64,000 nucleotides of DNA from Lachnoclostridium sp. UBA5725 (lineage in GTDB: Bacteria; Bacillota; Clostridia; Lachnospirales; Lachnospiraceae). The stretch lies in the NCBI GenBank assembly GCA_002419585.1, contig DIGJ01000018.1, positions 1 to 64,000 of the forward strand, read 5' to 3'. The position numbers were made by a program, and so were the translations under genes. The notes under the pieces are model-generated. The model saw only the letters and a list, made by a program, of their open reading frames with translations. It did not search any database and had not been told where the DNA came from. Positions 7,700 to 16,302 of this stretch are shown here, piece by piece (the first letter of the stretch is position 1; every line of letters starts with the position of its first letter).

Positions 7700-8311
7700 T
7701 TAGTTCACTACTTTTACCATACTGTGTCTAACTACAGAATCTCGATACATATAACCTCTTTGTAACTCTTCTGAAACGATATTTTCTCCGAAGCTTTCAT
7801 CTTCTGCATGCATTACTGCATTGTGGAGATTTGGATCAAATTCTTTTCCAACCGCTTCGATTGGCGTAACTCCTGCAGATTCAAGTGTAGTTAATAACTG
7901 CTTGTAAATCTGCTCTATTCCCTGAACAAACGCTGAATCTTTCTCCGTTTCTGGTACAGAACCTATACCACGTTCAAAGTTATCAATGATTGGCAAAATC
8001 TTTTCGATAATGTCTTTTGCTCCAATTTCAAACATGTGCGTTTTTTCTTTTTCTGTACGTTTCCGGAAATTATCAAATTCTGCCATTGTTCTCATGAGCT
8101 TATCGTTCAATTCTTCGATGTGCTCATCTTTTTTATCTTTTTTCTTTTTGAATCCCTTTTTTTCTTTTTTCTCAGAATCAGCCTCTCGCATCACTTCTTC
8201 GGATACAACTTTTTCTTCCTGCTCATTTTCTGGAATCGTCTCTTCTACTTTCGTTTTATTTTCTTCAAAAGTATTATCTTCATCCTGTTTTAGCGTTTCG
8301 TTTTCTAACAC
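7700..8311 (-). CDS. grpE: Nucleotide exchange factor GrpE
   Basis: GrpE (203 residues) releases ADP from DnaK. The start is a GTG at 8311, preceded by AAAGGCGG. The first 75 residues are a very charged Glu/Lys coiled-coil region. The GrpE core follows with MAEFDNFRKRTEKEK, ILPIIDNFERGIG and the C-terminal beta-domain motif GYMYRDSVVRHSMVKV. It sits 18 nt after hrcA and 31 nt before dnaK. Confidence 0.97.
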   Translation of the reverse strand: MLENETLKQDEDNTFEENKTKVEETIPENEQEEKVVSEEVMREADSEKKEKKGFKKKKDKKDEHIEELNDKLMRTMAEFDNFRKRTEKEKTHMFEIGAKDIIEKILPIIDNFERGIGSVPETEKDSAFVQGIEQIYKQLLTTLESAGVTPIEAVGKEFDPNLHNAVMHAEDESFGENIVSEELQRGYMYRDSVVRHSMVKVVN

Positions 8312-8329
8312 TTTTTATTTCCGCCTTTC

Positions 8330-9367
8330 TTATATCTTCTTTTTAAATATTTCATCTAACTGAACCATTAAGGTTTTTAAAGTACCAACCACTTTTTCAT
8401 AATCCATACGCTTAGGTCCAACAATTCCAATCTTTCCATAAACGCCTTCTTCAATTTCATAAGTCGCTGTTACCATAGAACAATCTTTCATTACCTGCAA
8501 CGGTGCTTCGTCTCCAATGTATACTTGAATTGCGTGATTCTCAACATCTTCATTATCCCTTGTATCATTGATCAATTTTGTAAGTTCTTCCTTTTCTTCA
8601 AAGGTATAAAGAAGTTCACTCGCTTTGTTTGCATCACTAAGCTCTGGATATTTCAAAATATTAGTAGCACCACTTGTATAAATTTCTAAGTTATCTTCTT
8701 CGCTGATTGCTTCTGCAATGACATCCAAAATATTTCCTATTACATCAGAGTATTCACCAGCCTGTTCTTTCATCTTTTGAATCAATGCCATATTGATTTC
8801 AGTTAAATCAAGACCTTGTAGAAATGTATTTAAAACAATGTTTAATTTCAATGTCATTTCTTTGGTTAAAGGAAGGCTTAAATGGATTATTTTATTTTTT
8901 ACAATATTTCCTTCTATCACAATTACAGCAAGTAACTGATTTTCCTCTACTTCGGAAAGCTGAACAAATTTCACTTTTTTATGCTTATATTTTGGCTTTG
9001 AAACCATCGAAGTATAGTTTGTATTGACCGCTAAAAGCTTTGCTACTTGTTGTAAAAGAAGTTCGATTCTGTCTGCCTTCTGGTCAAGCTTATCTTTAAT
9101 TTCGTCAATCTCTTGAATTCTTTCTGCCATCATATTATCTACATATAAGCGATACCCTTTGTCTGTAGGAATTCGTCCTGCCGAAGTATGTGGCTGGATG
9201 ATAAACCCAAGTTCCTCTAAATCAGACATTTCATTTCGAATGGTTGCAGAACTTAAATTCAAATCGGTATATTTCGATATTGTTCGAGAACCTACCGGTT
9301 CACCAGTTTCTAAATAGTTGCGAACGACCGCTTGTAATATCTTAAGTTTTCGATCATCTAACTCCAT
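8330..9367 (-). CDS. hrcA: Heat-inducible transcription repressor HrcA
   Basis: HrcA (345 residues) binds the CIRCE operator and represses this operon; its folding depends on GroEL. The N-terminal winged helix shows LDDRKLKILQAVVRNYLETG, VGSRTISKY and SSATIRNEMSDLEELG, followed by HTSAGRIPTDKGYRLYV. The ATG at 9367 is used because AAGAAGGG precedes it; a GTG further upstream lies inside the CIRCE operator. It is the first gene of the operon, so HrcA is autoregulated. Confidence 0.97.
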   Translation of the reverse strand: MELDDRKLKILQAVVRNYLETGEPVGSRTISKYTDLNLSSATIRNEMSDLEELGFIIQPHTSAGRIPTDKGYRLYVDNMMAERIQEIDEIKDKLDQKADRIELLLQQVAKLLAVNTNYTSMVSKPKYKHKKVKFVQLSEVEENQLLAVIVIEGNIVKNKIIHLSLPLTKEMTLKLNIVLNTFLQGLDLTEINMALIQKMKEQAGEYSDVIGNILDVIAEAISEEDNLEIYTSGATNILKYPELSDANKASELLYTFEEKEELTKLINDTRDNEDVENHAIQVYIGDEAPLQVMKDCSMVTATYEIEEGVYGKIGIVGPKRMDYEKVVGTLKTLMVQLDEIFKKKI

Positions 9368-9387
9368 CTGCAACCCTTCTTTCTTTG

Positions 9388-9414
9388 TTAGCACTCAACT
9401 TTATGGAGTGCTAA
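9388..9414 (-). promoter_or_regulatory. CIRCE operator (HrcA binding site)
   Basis: TTAGCACTC-N9-GAGTGCTAA is a perfect match to the CIRCE consensus. It lies between the promoter and the hrcA start codon. Confidence 0.98.
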
Positions 9415-9427
9415 CATCTTTAGACAT

Positions 9428-9456
9428 AAAATACCACTTCTGAAATGCTTTGTCAA
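9428..9456 (-). promoter_or_regulatory. Sigma-A promoter of the heat-shock operon
   Basis: On the minus strand TTGACA (9451-9456) and TATTTT (9428-9433) are separated by 17 nt. The CIRCE element starts 13 nt further downstream, where it would cover the transcription start region. Confidence 0.85.
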
Positions 9457-9506
9457 TAATCTTTTGGGATTTTTTTTAAATTCTTAAGGAATTTATTGAT
9501 TCATCG

Positions 9507-9568
9507 CAAAAAAAAGAATCTGAAAACAGATGGTTGACATATAGGACATACCTCCATTTTCAGATTCT
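9507..9568 (-). terminator. Terminator after the HAD phosphatase gene, with a long loop
   Basis: AGAATCTGAAAA (9515-9526) pairs perfectly with TTTTCAGATTCT (9557-9568). On the minus strand a run of seven or more T residues follows. The 30-nt loop is unusually long for a simple terminator. Confidence 0.7.
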
Positions 9569-9570
9569 AT

Positions 9571-10356
9571 TTATATAACCTGCAACCATTTCAGTGCATT
9601 TTCTATACCATCTTCATCCACATCGGTTGTTATATAATCTGCCATTTCAATGACTGCCTTCGTTGAATTTCCCATTGCAATACTAGTATGCGCATAAGAT
9701 AGCATTGATATGTCATTATTACTATCACCGATTGCAACCGTATCACTGATATTCATGCCCAGATAATCAATCAAATACTGAATTCCACTCGCCTTTGAAA
9801 ATCCTCTTGGAACAATCTCCCAGAAGCCTTTTTCCCGATCAATAAAATCAAAAACATGTTTGAATTTATCCTTGAAATAGTTCAAATCACTGTTTTTATC
9901 CGTATAAACAAATAATTTATCAATAATCAAATCTGGATCGTCCCATTTCTTAAATATAAATGTTTTTTCACGGATAAACTTTTTAAAAAGGTCAGTATGC
10001 ATATTTTCAAATTCGTCTATGTAATCGCCCCATTCACCTTCTAAAACTGCATCAATTTTGCAAGCACGCAATTCTTTCATCACTTCCATCGTTGTCTCAG
10101 GCGATAGCATCTGATGCATCAGATCTTTTTCTTCAAACTTAATCGAAGTACCACACCCTAATAGGTATCCATCAAATCCAATATCTTCTTTTAATTCTTT
10201 TTCAACCAAATAATCACATCTTCCAGTATTGATCACTGCAAAATGACCATTCTCTCTGGCCTTCTTTATTGCTCTTATCGTACTTGGCAATATTTTCTGA
10301 CTTTTTTCTCCTAAGATCGTACCATCAATATCAAAAAAAATAATTTTTCTTTTCAT
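9571..10356 (-). CDS. Cof-type HAD-IIB family phosphatase
   Basis: A 261-residue soluble hydrolase of the haloacid dehalogenase superfamily. Motif I is FFDIDGTILGE with the nucleophile and acid Asp residues. Motif II is INTGRC. Motif IV is AIGDSNNDISML, preceded by the Lys in GFSKASGIQYL. The middle region is the IIB cap. Such proteins dephosphorylate sugar phosphates, nucleotides or flavin precursors; the substrate cannot be told. A good ribosome site (TGGAGAG) precedes the ATG. It follows hemW by 36 nt on the same strand and may be co-transcribed with lepA-hemW. Confidence 0.9.
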   Translation of the reverse strand: MKRKIIFFDIDGTILGEKSQKILPSTIRAIKKARENGHFAVINTGRCDYLVEKELKEDIGFDGYLLGCGTSIKFEEKDLMHQMLSPETTMEVMKELRACKIDAVLEGEWGDYIDEFENMHTDLFKKFIREKTFIFKKWDDPDLIIDKLFVYTDKNSDLNYFKDKFKHVFDFIDREKGFWEIVPRGFSKASGIQYLIDYLGMNISDTVAIGDSNNDISMLSYAHTSIAMGNSTKAVIEMADYITTDVDEDGIENALKWLQVI

Positions 10357-10392
10357 CTTTACTCTCCATTTCCTTTTCTGTAAGCTGCTCTT

Positions 10393-11556
10393 CTATTCCT
10401 CTAATAAGAATTTGGCAAGTACATAGTTACTAATATCAATTCCTCGTTCGGTAAGATAGATATCGTTTTGGTTTTCTTCTAAGAGTTTATCTTTTACCAA
10501 TTCTTCGATTACCTCTTTATAAACTTCTTTTAATGGTATCCAAAAAGTTTGTGCAAATTCTTTCTTTGAGACTCCCTTCATTTTTCGAAGGCCCAAGAAC
10601 ATAAACTCTTCCATTTGTGTCTTCTCGTTTAGAACTTGAATGTCTCGTCCCGTATTATTCTTCGTTACATAATTATGATACCCCACATGTGTAGAGGGAT
10701 TTTTAAACCGCTCATTTTCGAACAAAGAAGCCGCAGATACTCCAAGCCCTAAATATGGTACCCGTTCCCAATAACCTAGGTTATGCTGACAATGATACCC
10801 TTCTTTCGCATAATTCGAAATCTCATATCTGATATAACCAGCTTTAAATAGCATTTGTTTGGTTACCCGATACATTTCACGCTCCGTATCTTCATCCGGC
10901 AGTAATTCTTCGTGATTTTCATAAGTATCATAAAAAGGCGTTCCTTCTTCTATAATTAAACTATAAGCTGATATATGCTCTGGATTTAATTCTAAAACTT
11001 GCGTAAGGGTATCTTTCCACGAATCTAAGGTTTGTCCTGGAAGCGCTGACATCAAATCGATATTAATGTTATCAAAACCACACGCTCTAGCTAACCTATA
11101 ATTTTCTAGGAATACCTCCATGGTATGAATCCTTCCAAGTAGCTTTAATTCTTCATTATTGGCCGACTGAAGTCCAAGACTTAAGCGATTGATTCCAAGC
11201 GAACGGTACATCGCAAGCTTTTCTTTTGTTAGCGTTCCTGGGTTAGCTTCGATGGTGATCTCTATTTCATCCTTTGGCAAAAGAGAAAAGACCTCGTTTA
11301 CTTTGTCCATAATTCCTTTTATATAAGAAGAATCGATAGAGGTAGGGGTGCCACCTCCAATAAATACTGTCTTTACCTGGTAATCCCAAATCGGAAAATT
11401 ACCATTGCCATAGTTTTCGATTTCCGTAAGCAGGTTGTGATAATAGATATTGATTACCTCTTTCGTTTCCGGTCCAGAATTGAAATCACAGTACTTACAC
11501 TTTCTTATACAAAAGGGAATATGGATATATAGTTCAAGGTCTTTTTTCTTATTCAT
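10393..11556 (-). CDS. hemW: Radical SAM heme chaperone HemW
   Basis: A 387-residue radical SAM protein. The cluster motif CIRKCKYC follows YIHIPF near the N-terminus, and FIGGGTPT is the glycine-rich SAM motif. The C-terminal HemN-like domain has MEEFMFLGLRKMKGV. HemW (formerly called oxygen-independent coproporphyrinogen oxidase-like) binds and delivers heme rather than oxidising porphyrinogen. Its ATG overlaps the lepA stop by one base (TAATG), so the two are translationally coupled. The lepA-hemW order is common in Firmicutes. Confidence 0.93.
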   Translation of the reverse strand: MNKKKDLELYIHIPFCIRKCKYCDFNSGPETKEVINIYYHNLLTEIENYGNGNFPIWDYQVKTVFIGGGTPTSIDSSYIKGIMDKVNEVFSLLPKDEIEITIEANPGTLTKEKLAMYRSLGINRLSLGLQSANNEELKLLGRIHTMEVFLENYRLARACGFDNINIDLMSALPGQTLDSWKDTLTQVLELNPEHISAYSLIIEEGTPFYDTYENHEELLPDEDTEREMYRVTKQMLFKAGYIRYEISNYAKEGYHCQHNLGYWERVPYLGLGVSAASLFENERFKNPSTHVGYHNYVTKNNTGRDIQVLNEKTQMEEFMFLGLRKMKGVSKKEFAQTFWIPLKEVYKEVIEELVKDKLLEENQNDIYLTERGIDISNYVLAKFLLEE

Positions 11557-13370
11557 TATTCATCATCCAGTTTTAGCACACTCATGAATGCTTTCTGTGG
11601 AATTTCTACATTTCCCACCTGACGCATTCTCTTCTTGCCTTCTTTTTGCTTTTCCAATAGTTTTCTCTTACGTGAAATATCTCCACCATAACACTTTGCC
11701 AATACGTCCTTACGCATCGCTTTTACCGTTTCTCTGGCAATTACTTTTGACCCAATCGCCGCCTGAATCGGTATTTCAAACAACTGTCGTGGTATTTCTA
11801 ACTTCAATTTTTCACACATTTTGCGACCACGCTCATAGGCAGAATCTGCATGAATAATAAAGGACAACGCATCGAGCGACTCTTTATTAATCAAAATATC
11901 GAGTTTTACCAAGTTAGCAGGTTCATAATCCTTCATATCGTAATCAAATGACGCATATCCTTTGGAGCGAGATTTTAATGCATCAAAGAAATCATAAATA
12001 ATTTCATTTAATGGTAAATCATATTTTAGAAGAGCTCTCGTTTGTTCCATATATTCAATACCAAGGTAGACACCACGTCTTTCCTGACAAAGAGACATAA
12101 TGGATCCAACGTATTCGGTTGTAACCATTATTTCTGCACGAACCATTGGTTCTTCCATATGTTCAATTTCAGAGGGATCTGGTAAGTTACTAGGGTTGGT
12201 AAGATCCATAACTTCACCATTTGTTTTATACACTTTATATATTACACTAGGTGCAGTTGTAACTAAATCCAGATTATATTCTCTCTCCAATCGTTCCTGA
12301 ATGATTTCAAGATGAAGTAATCCTAAAAATCCGCATCGGAATCCAAATCCAAGAGCGATAGAGGTTTCTGCTTCAAATTGAAGAGATGCATCATTTAACT
12401 GAAGCTTTTCAAGGGCATCTCGTAAATCACCATATTTCGCACCATCCGCTGGATATAGCCCACAGTAAACCATCGGATTTACTTTTTTATAACCAGGTAG
12501 TGCTTCCATACAAGGATGTTCCGCATCGGTTATCGTATCACCGACACGTGTATCTTTTACATTTTTTAAACTAGCAGTAATATAACCTACCATACCAGCA
12601 GTTAATTCCTCGCATGGAATAAACTGTCCAGCACCAAAGGTACCTACTTCCACAACCTCTTCCATTGCGCCTGTCGCTATCATTTTCATCTTAGTCCCTT
12701 TTTTAACACTTCCGTCAAAAACACGACAAAATATAATAACACCCTTATAAGAATCATAAATCGAATCAAAAACCAAAGCTTTTAATGGTTCTTCTACTTT
12801 TCCATGAGGGGCTGGTATCTTTGCAACGATTTGTTCTAAAACTTCTTCTATATTAATTCCATTTTTCGCCGAAATCAAAGGAGCATCCTGCGCTTCTATC
12901 CCAATAACATCCTCTATTTCATTTTTTACACGTTCTGGCTCTGCACTTGGCAAGTCAATTTTATTTATTACTGGCATGATTTCTAAGTCATGGTCCAAAG
13001 CTAGATAACAATTTGCCAGTGTCTGAGCTTCAATTCCTTGTGCCGCATCTACGACCAAAATCGCACCCTCACAGGCTGCAAGACTTCTGGAAACTTCATA
13101 GTTAAAGTCGACATGACCCGGTGTATCTATTAAGTTAAATATATATTCTTCGCCGTCTTTTGCTTTATATATGGTACGAACCGTTTGTGCTTTAATCGTT
13201 ATTCCACGTTCCCGCTCTAGATCCATATTGTCAAGTACCTGTGCCTGCATTTCACGACTCGTTAACAAACCAGTCTTTTCTATGATACGATCGGCTAAGG
13301 TCGATTTGCCATGGTCAATATGCGCAATAATACAAAAATTACGAATTTTACTTTGGTTTATTCCTGACAT
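11556..13370 (-). CDS. lepA: Elongation factor 4 (LepA)
   Basis: A complete 604-residue translational GTPase. G motifs are AHIDHGKSTLADR, DTPGHVDF and NKIDLP. Domains II and III and the LepA-specific C-terminal domain follow (GFRCGFLGLLHLEI, then AKCYGGDISRKRKLLEKQ). LepA acts on ribosomes during initiation or stalled elongation. The ribosome site (TAGGAGA) and the ATG are clear. It is the first gene of the lepA-hemW pair. Confidence 0.98.
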   Translation of the reverse strand: MSGINQSKIRNFCIIAHIDHGKSTLADRIIEKTGLLTSREMQAQVLDNMDLERERGITIKAQTVRTIYKAKDGEEYIFNLIDTPGHVDFNYEVSRSLAACEGAILVVDAAQGIEAQTLANCYLALDHDLEIMPVINKIDLPSAEPERVKNEIEDVIGIEAQDAPLISAKNGINIEEVLEQIVAKIPAPHGKVEEPLKALVFDSIYDSYKGVIIFCRVFDGSVKKGTKMKMIATGAMEEVVEVGTFGAGQFIPCEELTAGMVGYITASLKNVKDTRVGDTITDAEHPCMEALPGYKKVNPMVYCGLYPADGAKYGDLRDALEKLQLNDASLQFEAETSIALGFGFRCGFLGLLHLEIIQERLEREYNLDLVTTAPSVIYKVYKTNGEVMDLTNPSNLPDPSEIEHMEEPMVRAEIMVTTEYVGSIMSLCQERRGVYLGIEYMEQTRALLKYDLPLNEIIYDFFDALKSRSKGYASFDYDMKDYEPANLVKLDILINKESLDALSFIIHADSAYERGRKMCEKLKLEIPRQLFEIPIQAAIGSKVIARETVKAMRKDVLAKCYGGDISRKRKLLEKQKEGKKRMRQVGNVEIPQKAFMSVLKLDDE

Positions 13371-13425
13371 TCTTATCTCCTATTCCATTCATAATACTCA
13401 TAAGAGTATATCATAGCTTTATCTT

Positions 13426-14601
13426 TCATTCAAGCACTTGATTTAGCATGTCAGCCAAAGGTATCATTGCATTTTTTGCTTCCTCCAAGGTATTATTTTG
13501 ATTTCCAAGTTCAATTAATAGCGAGCGGCCTGCAAGATGCATATTGTATCGATAGCCTTTCAAATAATTCGGAGTCGTAAAGTTTGGATACTTTTCCATT
13601 GCAATTAACTTAAGTTGAAGCGAAAAGGCAAGGTTTTTAAAAAGATTTTTGTTTTCTAAATAATCAATCGGCCCCGTTTTATTTCGGCTAAGTCCATTAA
13701 ACAACATAATTTTAGCGGTCTTTTTTCCGTCAACTGTAGTAAGTTTCTTTTCAGTTCCTGGCACACCATCACGATGTATATCTATAATCACCTCAATGCT
13801 TGGGTATTTTTTTAAATTATTTTTAATGCCAACCGCAGCTTGATTATAAGCTTTGTTTCGATCTATTACACCATCCACAATATCATATGGTGTTTCATCA
13901 TGAATCACGCTATATCCATATTGTTCTTCCAGAATTTCTTCCAAATAAGCACCTACACCAATAACAGAATCATCCTTATTTCCTTCTTGACTATCCACAA
14001 AACTTTCTGATGCACCATGTGTATGATATATCAGTATCTGGGGAGCTTCGATTTTTTTTATTGAAAAATCTTCGGTTATCATTTTCTTAATATTAAAAAT
14101 ACTAGTATCTGCTGATGTAGTGGCATCCACCACATAGAAATTGTGTAGTAAATATTCCGGGTCCAGGGTTTTTTTAAGCTCTTTTATTTTGGTTTGATTG
14201 GTTTTTGCAATTACTTCTATATTCTCCTCTTCTTCAATGACATCTTCGTAATAACTTTCACCAGTAATAATAGGAAAATCCGAATATTCATTCAGTATTG
14301 AGTAGTTAATTGTTGCATCCCCTTCTTGCATTTCAACAGAAGTCGAAGCCGCTGTTACTTCGCTTTCAATGGCCCCAAGCAGATTCCAATTTTTGAGTGC
14401 TCCGCTAACAAATGGATAGGAATTATATTCATAAAGAGTTGCATTGCGGCGAATAAAGTCAAGGCTCCATTGCTCTTTTACATACGCCCCAACTTCAAGA
14501 TCTAAAACATTTCCTCCTTTTACGATCAGACAGGCTGCTCCAAAAAAGATACCTGTCCAAATTATGATAAAAATAAATTTTGCTACATTGGTAAGTTTCA
14601 T
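13426..14601 (-). CDS. spoIIP: Stage II sporulation protein P
   Basis: A 391-residue membrane-anchored peptidoglycan hydrolase needed for septal thinning and engulfment. One N-terminal transmembrane segment (KFIFIIIWTGIFFGAACLIV) is followed by a long external region. The amidase core shows ILIYHTHGASESF and VIIDIHRDGVPG, with the His residues as zinc ligands, and later LIELGNQNNTLEEA. It lies 58 nt downstream of gpr, as in other Clostridia. Its presence supports a spore-forming host. A good ribosome site (GAGGAGAAGG) precedes it. Confidence 0.95.
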   Translation of the reverse strand: MKLTNVAKFIFIIIWTGIFFGAACLIVKGGNVLDLEVGAYVKEQWSLDFIRRNATLYEYNSYPFVSGALKNWNLLGAIESEVTAASTSVEMQEGDATINYSILNEYSDFPIITGESYYEDVIEEEENIEVIAKTNQTKIKELKKTLDPEYLLHNFYVVDATTSADTSIFNIKKMITEDFSIKKIEAPQILIYHTHGASESFVDSQEGNKDDSVIGVGAYLEEILEEQYGYSVIHDETPYDIVDGVIDRNKAYNQAAVGIKNNLKKYPSIEVIIDIHRDGVPGTEKKLTTVDGKKTAKIMLFNGLSRNKTGPIDYLENKNLFKNLAFSLQLKLIAMEKYPNFTTPNYLKGYRYNMHLAGRSLLIELGNQNNTLEEAKNAMIPLADMLNQVLE

Positions 14602-14659
14602 ATGCCTTCTCCTCTTCTATGATTTTATTCCTATCCAGAAGAATTTATGTTTCAATTAT

Positions 14660-15550
14660 TTAAGCACTTGTAACAGGATAAACTAACTGATTAAACGAGT
14701 TTGCAATCACCTGGCTCATAAGATTCACCGATTCATCAATATCCTTCGGTGTGACAAACATATTTCGCATCGTTTCACTATTCAGTTCAAGTATAAAATT
14801 CTCCGAATCGTCTTCGCTAAATCCTTGTTTGGAAAGTACCTCTCGCATGCGGTCTTCCACAATGGTAAGTGCATCTACAACCGTGGGAACTCCCAGTGCA
14901 ATGACTTTAATTCCAAGACTATCTTTGTTTAGCGCTTTACGATTGTTTCCCACGCCGGCTCCAGGGCTAATCCCCGTATTGGTAATCTGAATGGTCCGAT
15001 TTAAACGTTTGGTACTTCTTGCTGCTAGAGCATCTATCACGATTAGGCAGTCCGGTTTTGTTTCTTTTGCAATTCCTTGTAGTATTTCCGAGGATTCCAT
15101 TCCCGTTTGAGCCATAACACCTGGTGCAATTGCACTCAGCGCTTCCATCTTGTATTGGTCTTTAAAATCCTTACCAAATTCTCGAATCAAATGTCTCGTA
15201 GCAATTAATGAATCCACTACTTTTGGTCCTAAAGCATCTGGTGTAACCTCTCTGTTTCCAAGACCAGCCACCATAATATGTTTGTTTTTAACACCACCAG
15301 TAAGTTCCTCAATATAATGACCAACTACTGACTCAAGCTCCGGCATATCTTGATCCAGTTCATTTACTTCTATTGTTATATACATACCAACTGGTTTATT
15401 CATTGCCTTTTGCGCTCGTTCATCTTTTATTTCCAATGTTGTAACTTTAATTCCGTTTTTTTCTTCCTCTTTTAAAATAACACCTTTGACTTCTACATCA
15501 TCTTCTGGAAAACTCTCTCTTGCTTCCAGTGCTAAATCGGTACGAATCAT
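14660..15550 (-). CDS. gpr: Germination protease GPR
   Basis: GPR (296 residues) is an aspartic-type protease that degrades small acid-soluble spore proteins during germination. The start at 15550 (MIRTDLALEARES) is chosen because TAGGAG precedes it; ten further codons upstream lack a site. The N-terminal 15 or so residues are the propeptide region removed on activation. Family motifs are MVAGLGNREVTPDALGP, LIVIDALAARS and TGISPGAGVGNNRK. Expression in the forespore (sigma G or F) is expected from the family, but I could not define a convincing promoter. Confidence 0.96.
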   Translation of the reverse strand: MIRTDLALEARESFPEDDVEVKGVILKEEEKNGIKVTTLEIKDERAQKAMNKPVGMYITIEVNELDQDMPELESVVGHYIEELTGGVKNKHIMVAGLGNREVTPDALGPKVVDSLIATRHLIREFGKDFKDQYKMEALSAIAPGVMAQTGMESSEILQGIAKETKPDCLIVIDALAARSTKRLNRTIQITNTGISPGAGVGNNRKALNKDSLGIKVIALGVPTVVDALTIVEDRMREVLSKQGFSEDDSENFILELNSETMRNMFVTPKDIDESVNLMSQVIANSFNQLVYPVTSA

Positions 15551-15627
15551 AATTACTCCTATCTTCCAATTTGGTGGCATATCATAAAGTTATTATCAAT
15601 TTTCCCAAATATGAATCGGAGTATACA

Positions 15628-15674
15628 AAAAGAGAAGAAGCAATTGTCACACCCACAATTGCTTCTTCTCTTTT
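15628..15674 (-). terminator. Terminator of rpsT
   Basis: A perfect 20-bp stem (15628-15647 with 15655-15674) has a 7-nt loop. A and T runs occur at both ends. It lies 28 nt after the rpsT stop. Confidence 0.92.
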
Positions 15675-15702
15675 GTTATTTAAATGTATTTAATTCTATA
15701 AT

Positions 15703-15966
15703 TTAAGCAAGTTTGTTCACAGCTAATGTTAAACGAGATACTTTTCTAGAAGCTGTGTTTTTATGATAAACACCCTTACTGGTTGCTTTCTCAATTTCTG
15801 TGATAGCAGCTCTTAAAGAAACATCAGCAGCAGCTTTATCACCAGCAGTGATAGCAGCATCTACTTTCTTAATAGCAGTTTTAACTGCTGATCTAATAGA
15901 TTTATTTCTTGCAGCCTTAGTTTCATTAACTAAGATTCTCTTCTTTGCAGATTTTATATTTGCCAA
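15703..15966 (-). CDS. rpsT: 30S ribosomal protein S20
   Basis: A protein of 87 residues beginning (M)ANIKSAKKRILVNE, the standard S20 N-terminus, with a high Lys/Ala content. The initiation codon is TTG (15964-15966), placed 7 nt after GGAGGT. The next upstream candidate TTG lies within the Shine-Dalgarno region and can be dismissed. A TTG start is a known feature of S20 genes in several bacteria and limits translation. S20 binds 16S rRNA early in assembly. It is monocistronic, with its own terminator. Confidence 0.97.
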   Translation of the reverse strand: MANIKSAKKRILVNETKAARNKSIRSAVKTAIKKVDAAITAGDKAAADVSLRAAITEIEKATSKGVYHKNTASRKVSRLTLAVNKLA

Positions 15967-16144
15967 TCTGTACACCTCCAATTAATATAAATGTTCATAA
16001 ATTTTGTTGCACCTAAATCGGAGACACGATTCGGTTCGATGCAAACATACTCTCTTATTTTAGATGAAAGGTTCTTATCTGTCAATAAGTTTTTCATCTT
16101 TTTATTTTTTTGTTTCAAAGAATCTACAATAATCCATTGAAAAA

Positions 16145-16230
16145 CGGAGAGTGAGGGAGTTGAACCCTCGCGGCTGTTACACCCTAGAGCATTTCGAGTG
16201 CTCCCTCTTCGGCCTCTTGAGTAACTCTCC
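16145..16230 (-). tRNA. tRNA-Ser (anticodon CGA)
   Basis: The reverse strand starts GGAGAGTTACTCAAGAGG and ends with ACTCTCC plus discriminator G. Acceptor stem GGAGAGT / ACTCTCC pairs fully. The anticodon stem GAGCA / TGCTC holds the loop CTCGAAA, so the anticodon is CGA, reading UCG. A long variable arm (AGGGTGTAACAGCC region) and the T loop GGGTTCAACTCCC confirm a class II tRNA-Ser. CCA is not encoded. It is 86 nt long and lies between holA and rpsT. Confidence 0.96.
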
Positions 16231-16302
16231 AAGTGAGTTCTTGTTCAAACAAATCAGTACCTCGAACAAAAACAAAATCTATACTTATAATCAATCAATG
16301 CG

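Noticed and set aside
15954..16232. 92-residue minus-strand ORF covering the tRNA
   Set aside because: Its N-terminal part is translated tRNA-Ser and its C-terminal end runs into the rpsT leader. It is not a gene.
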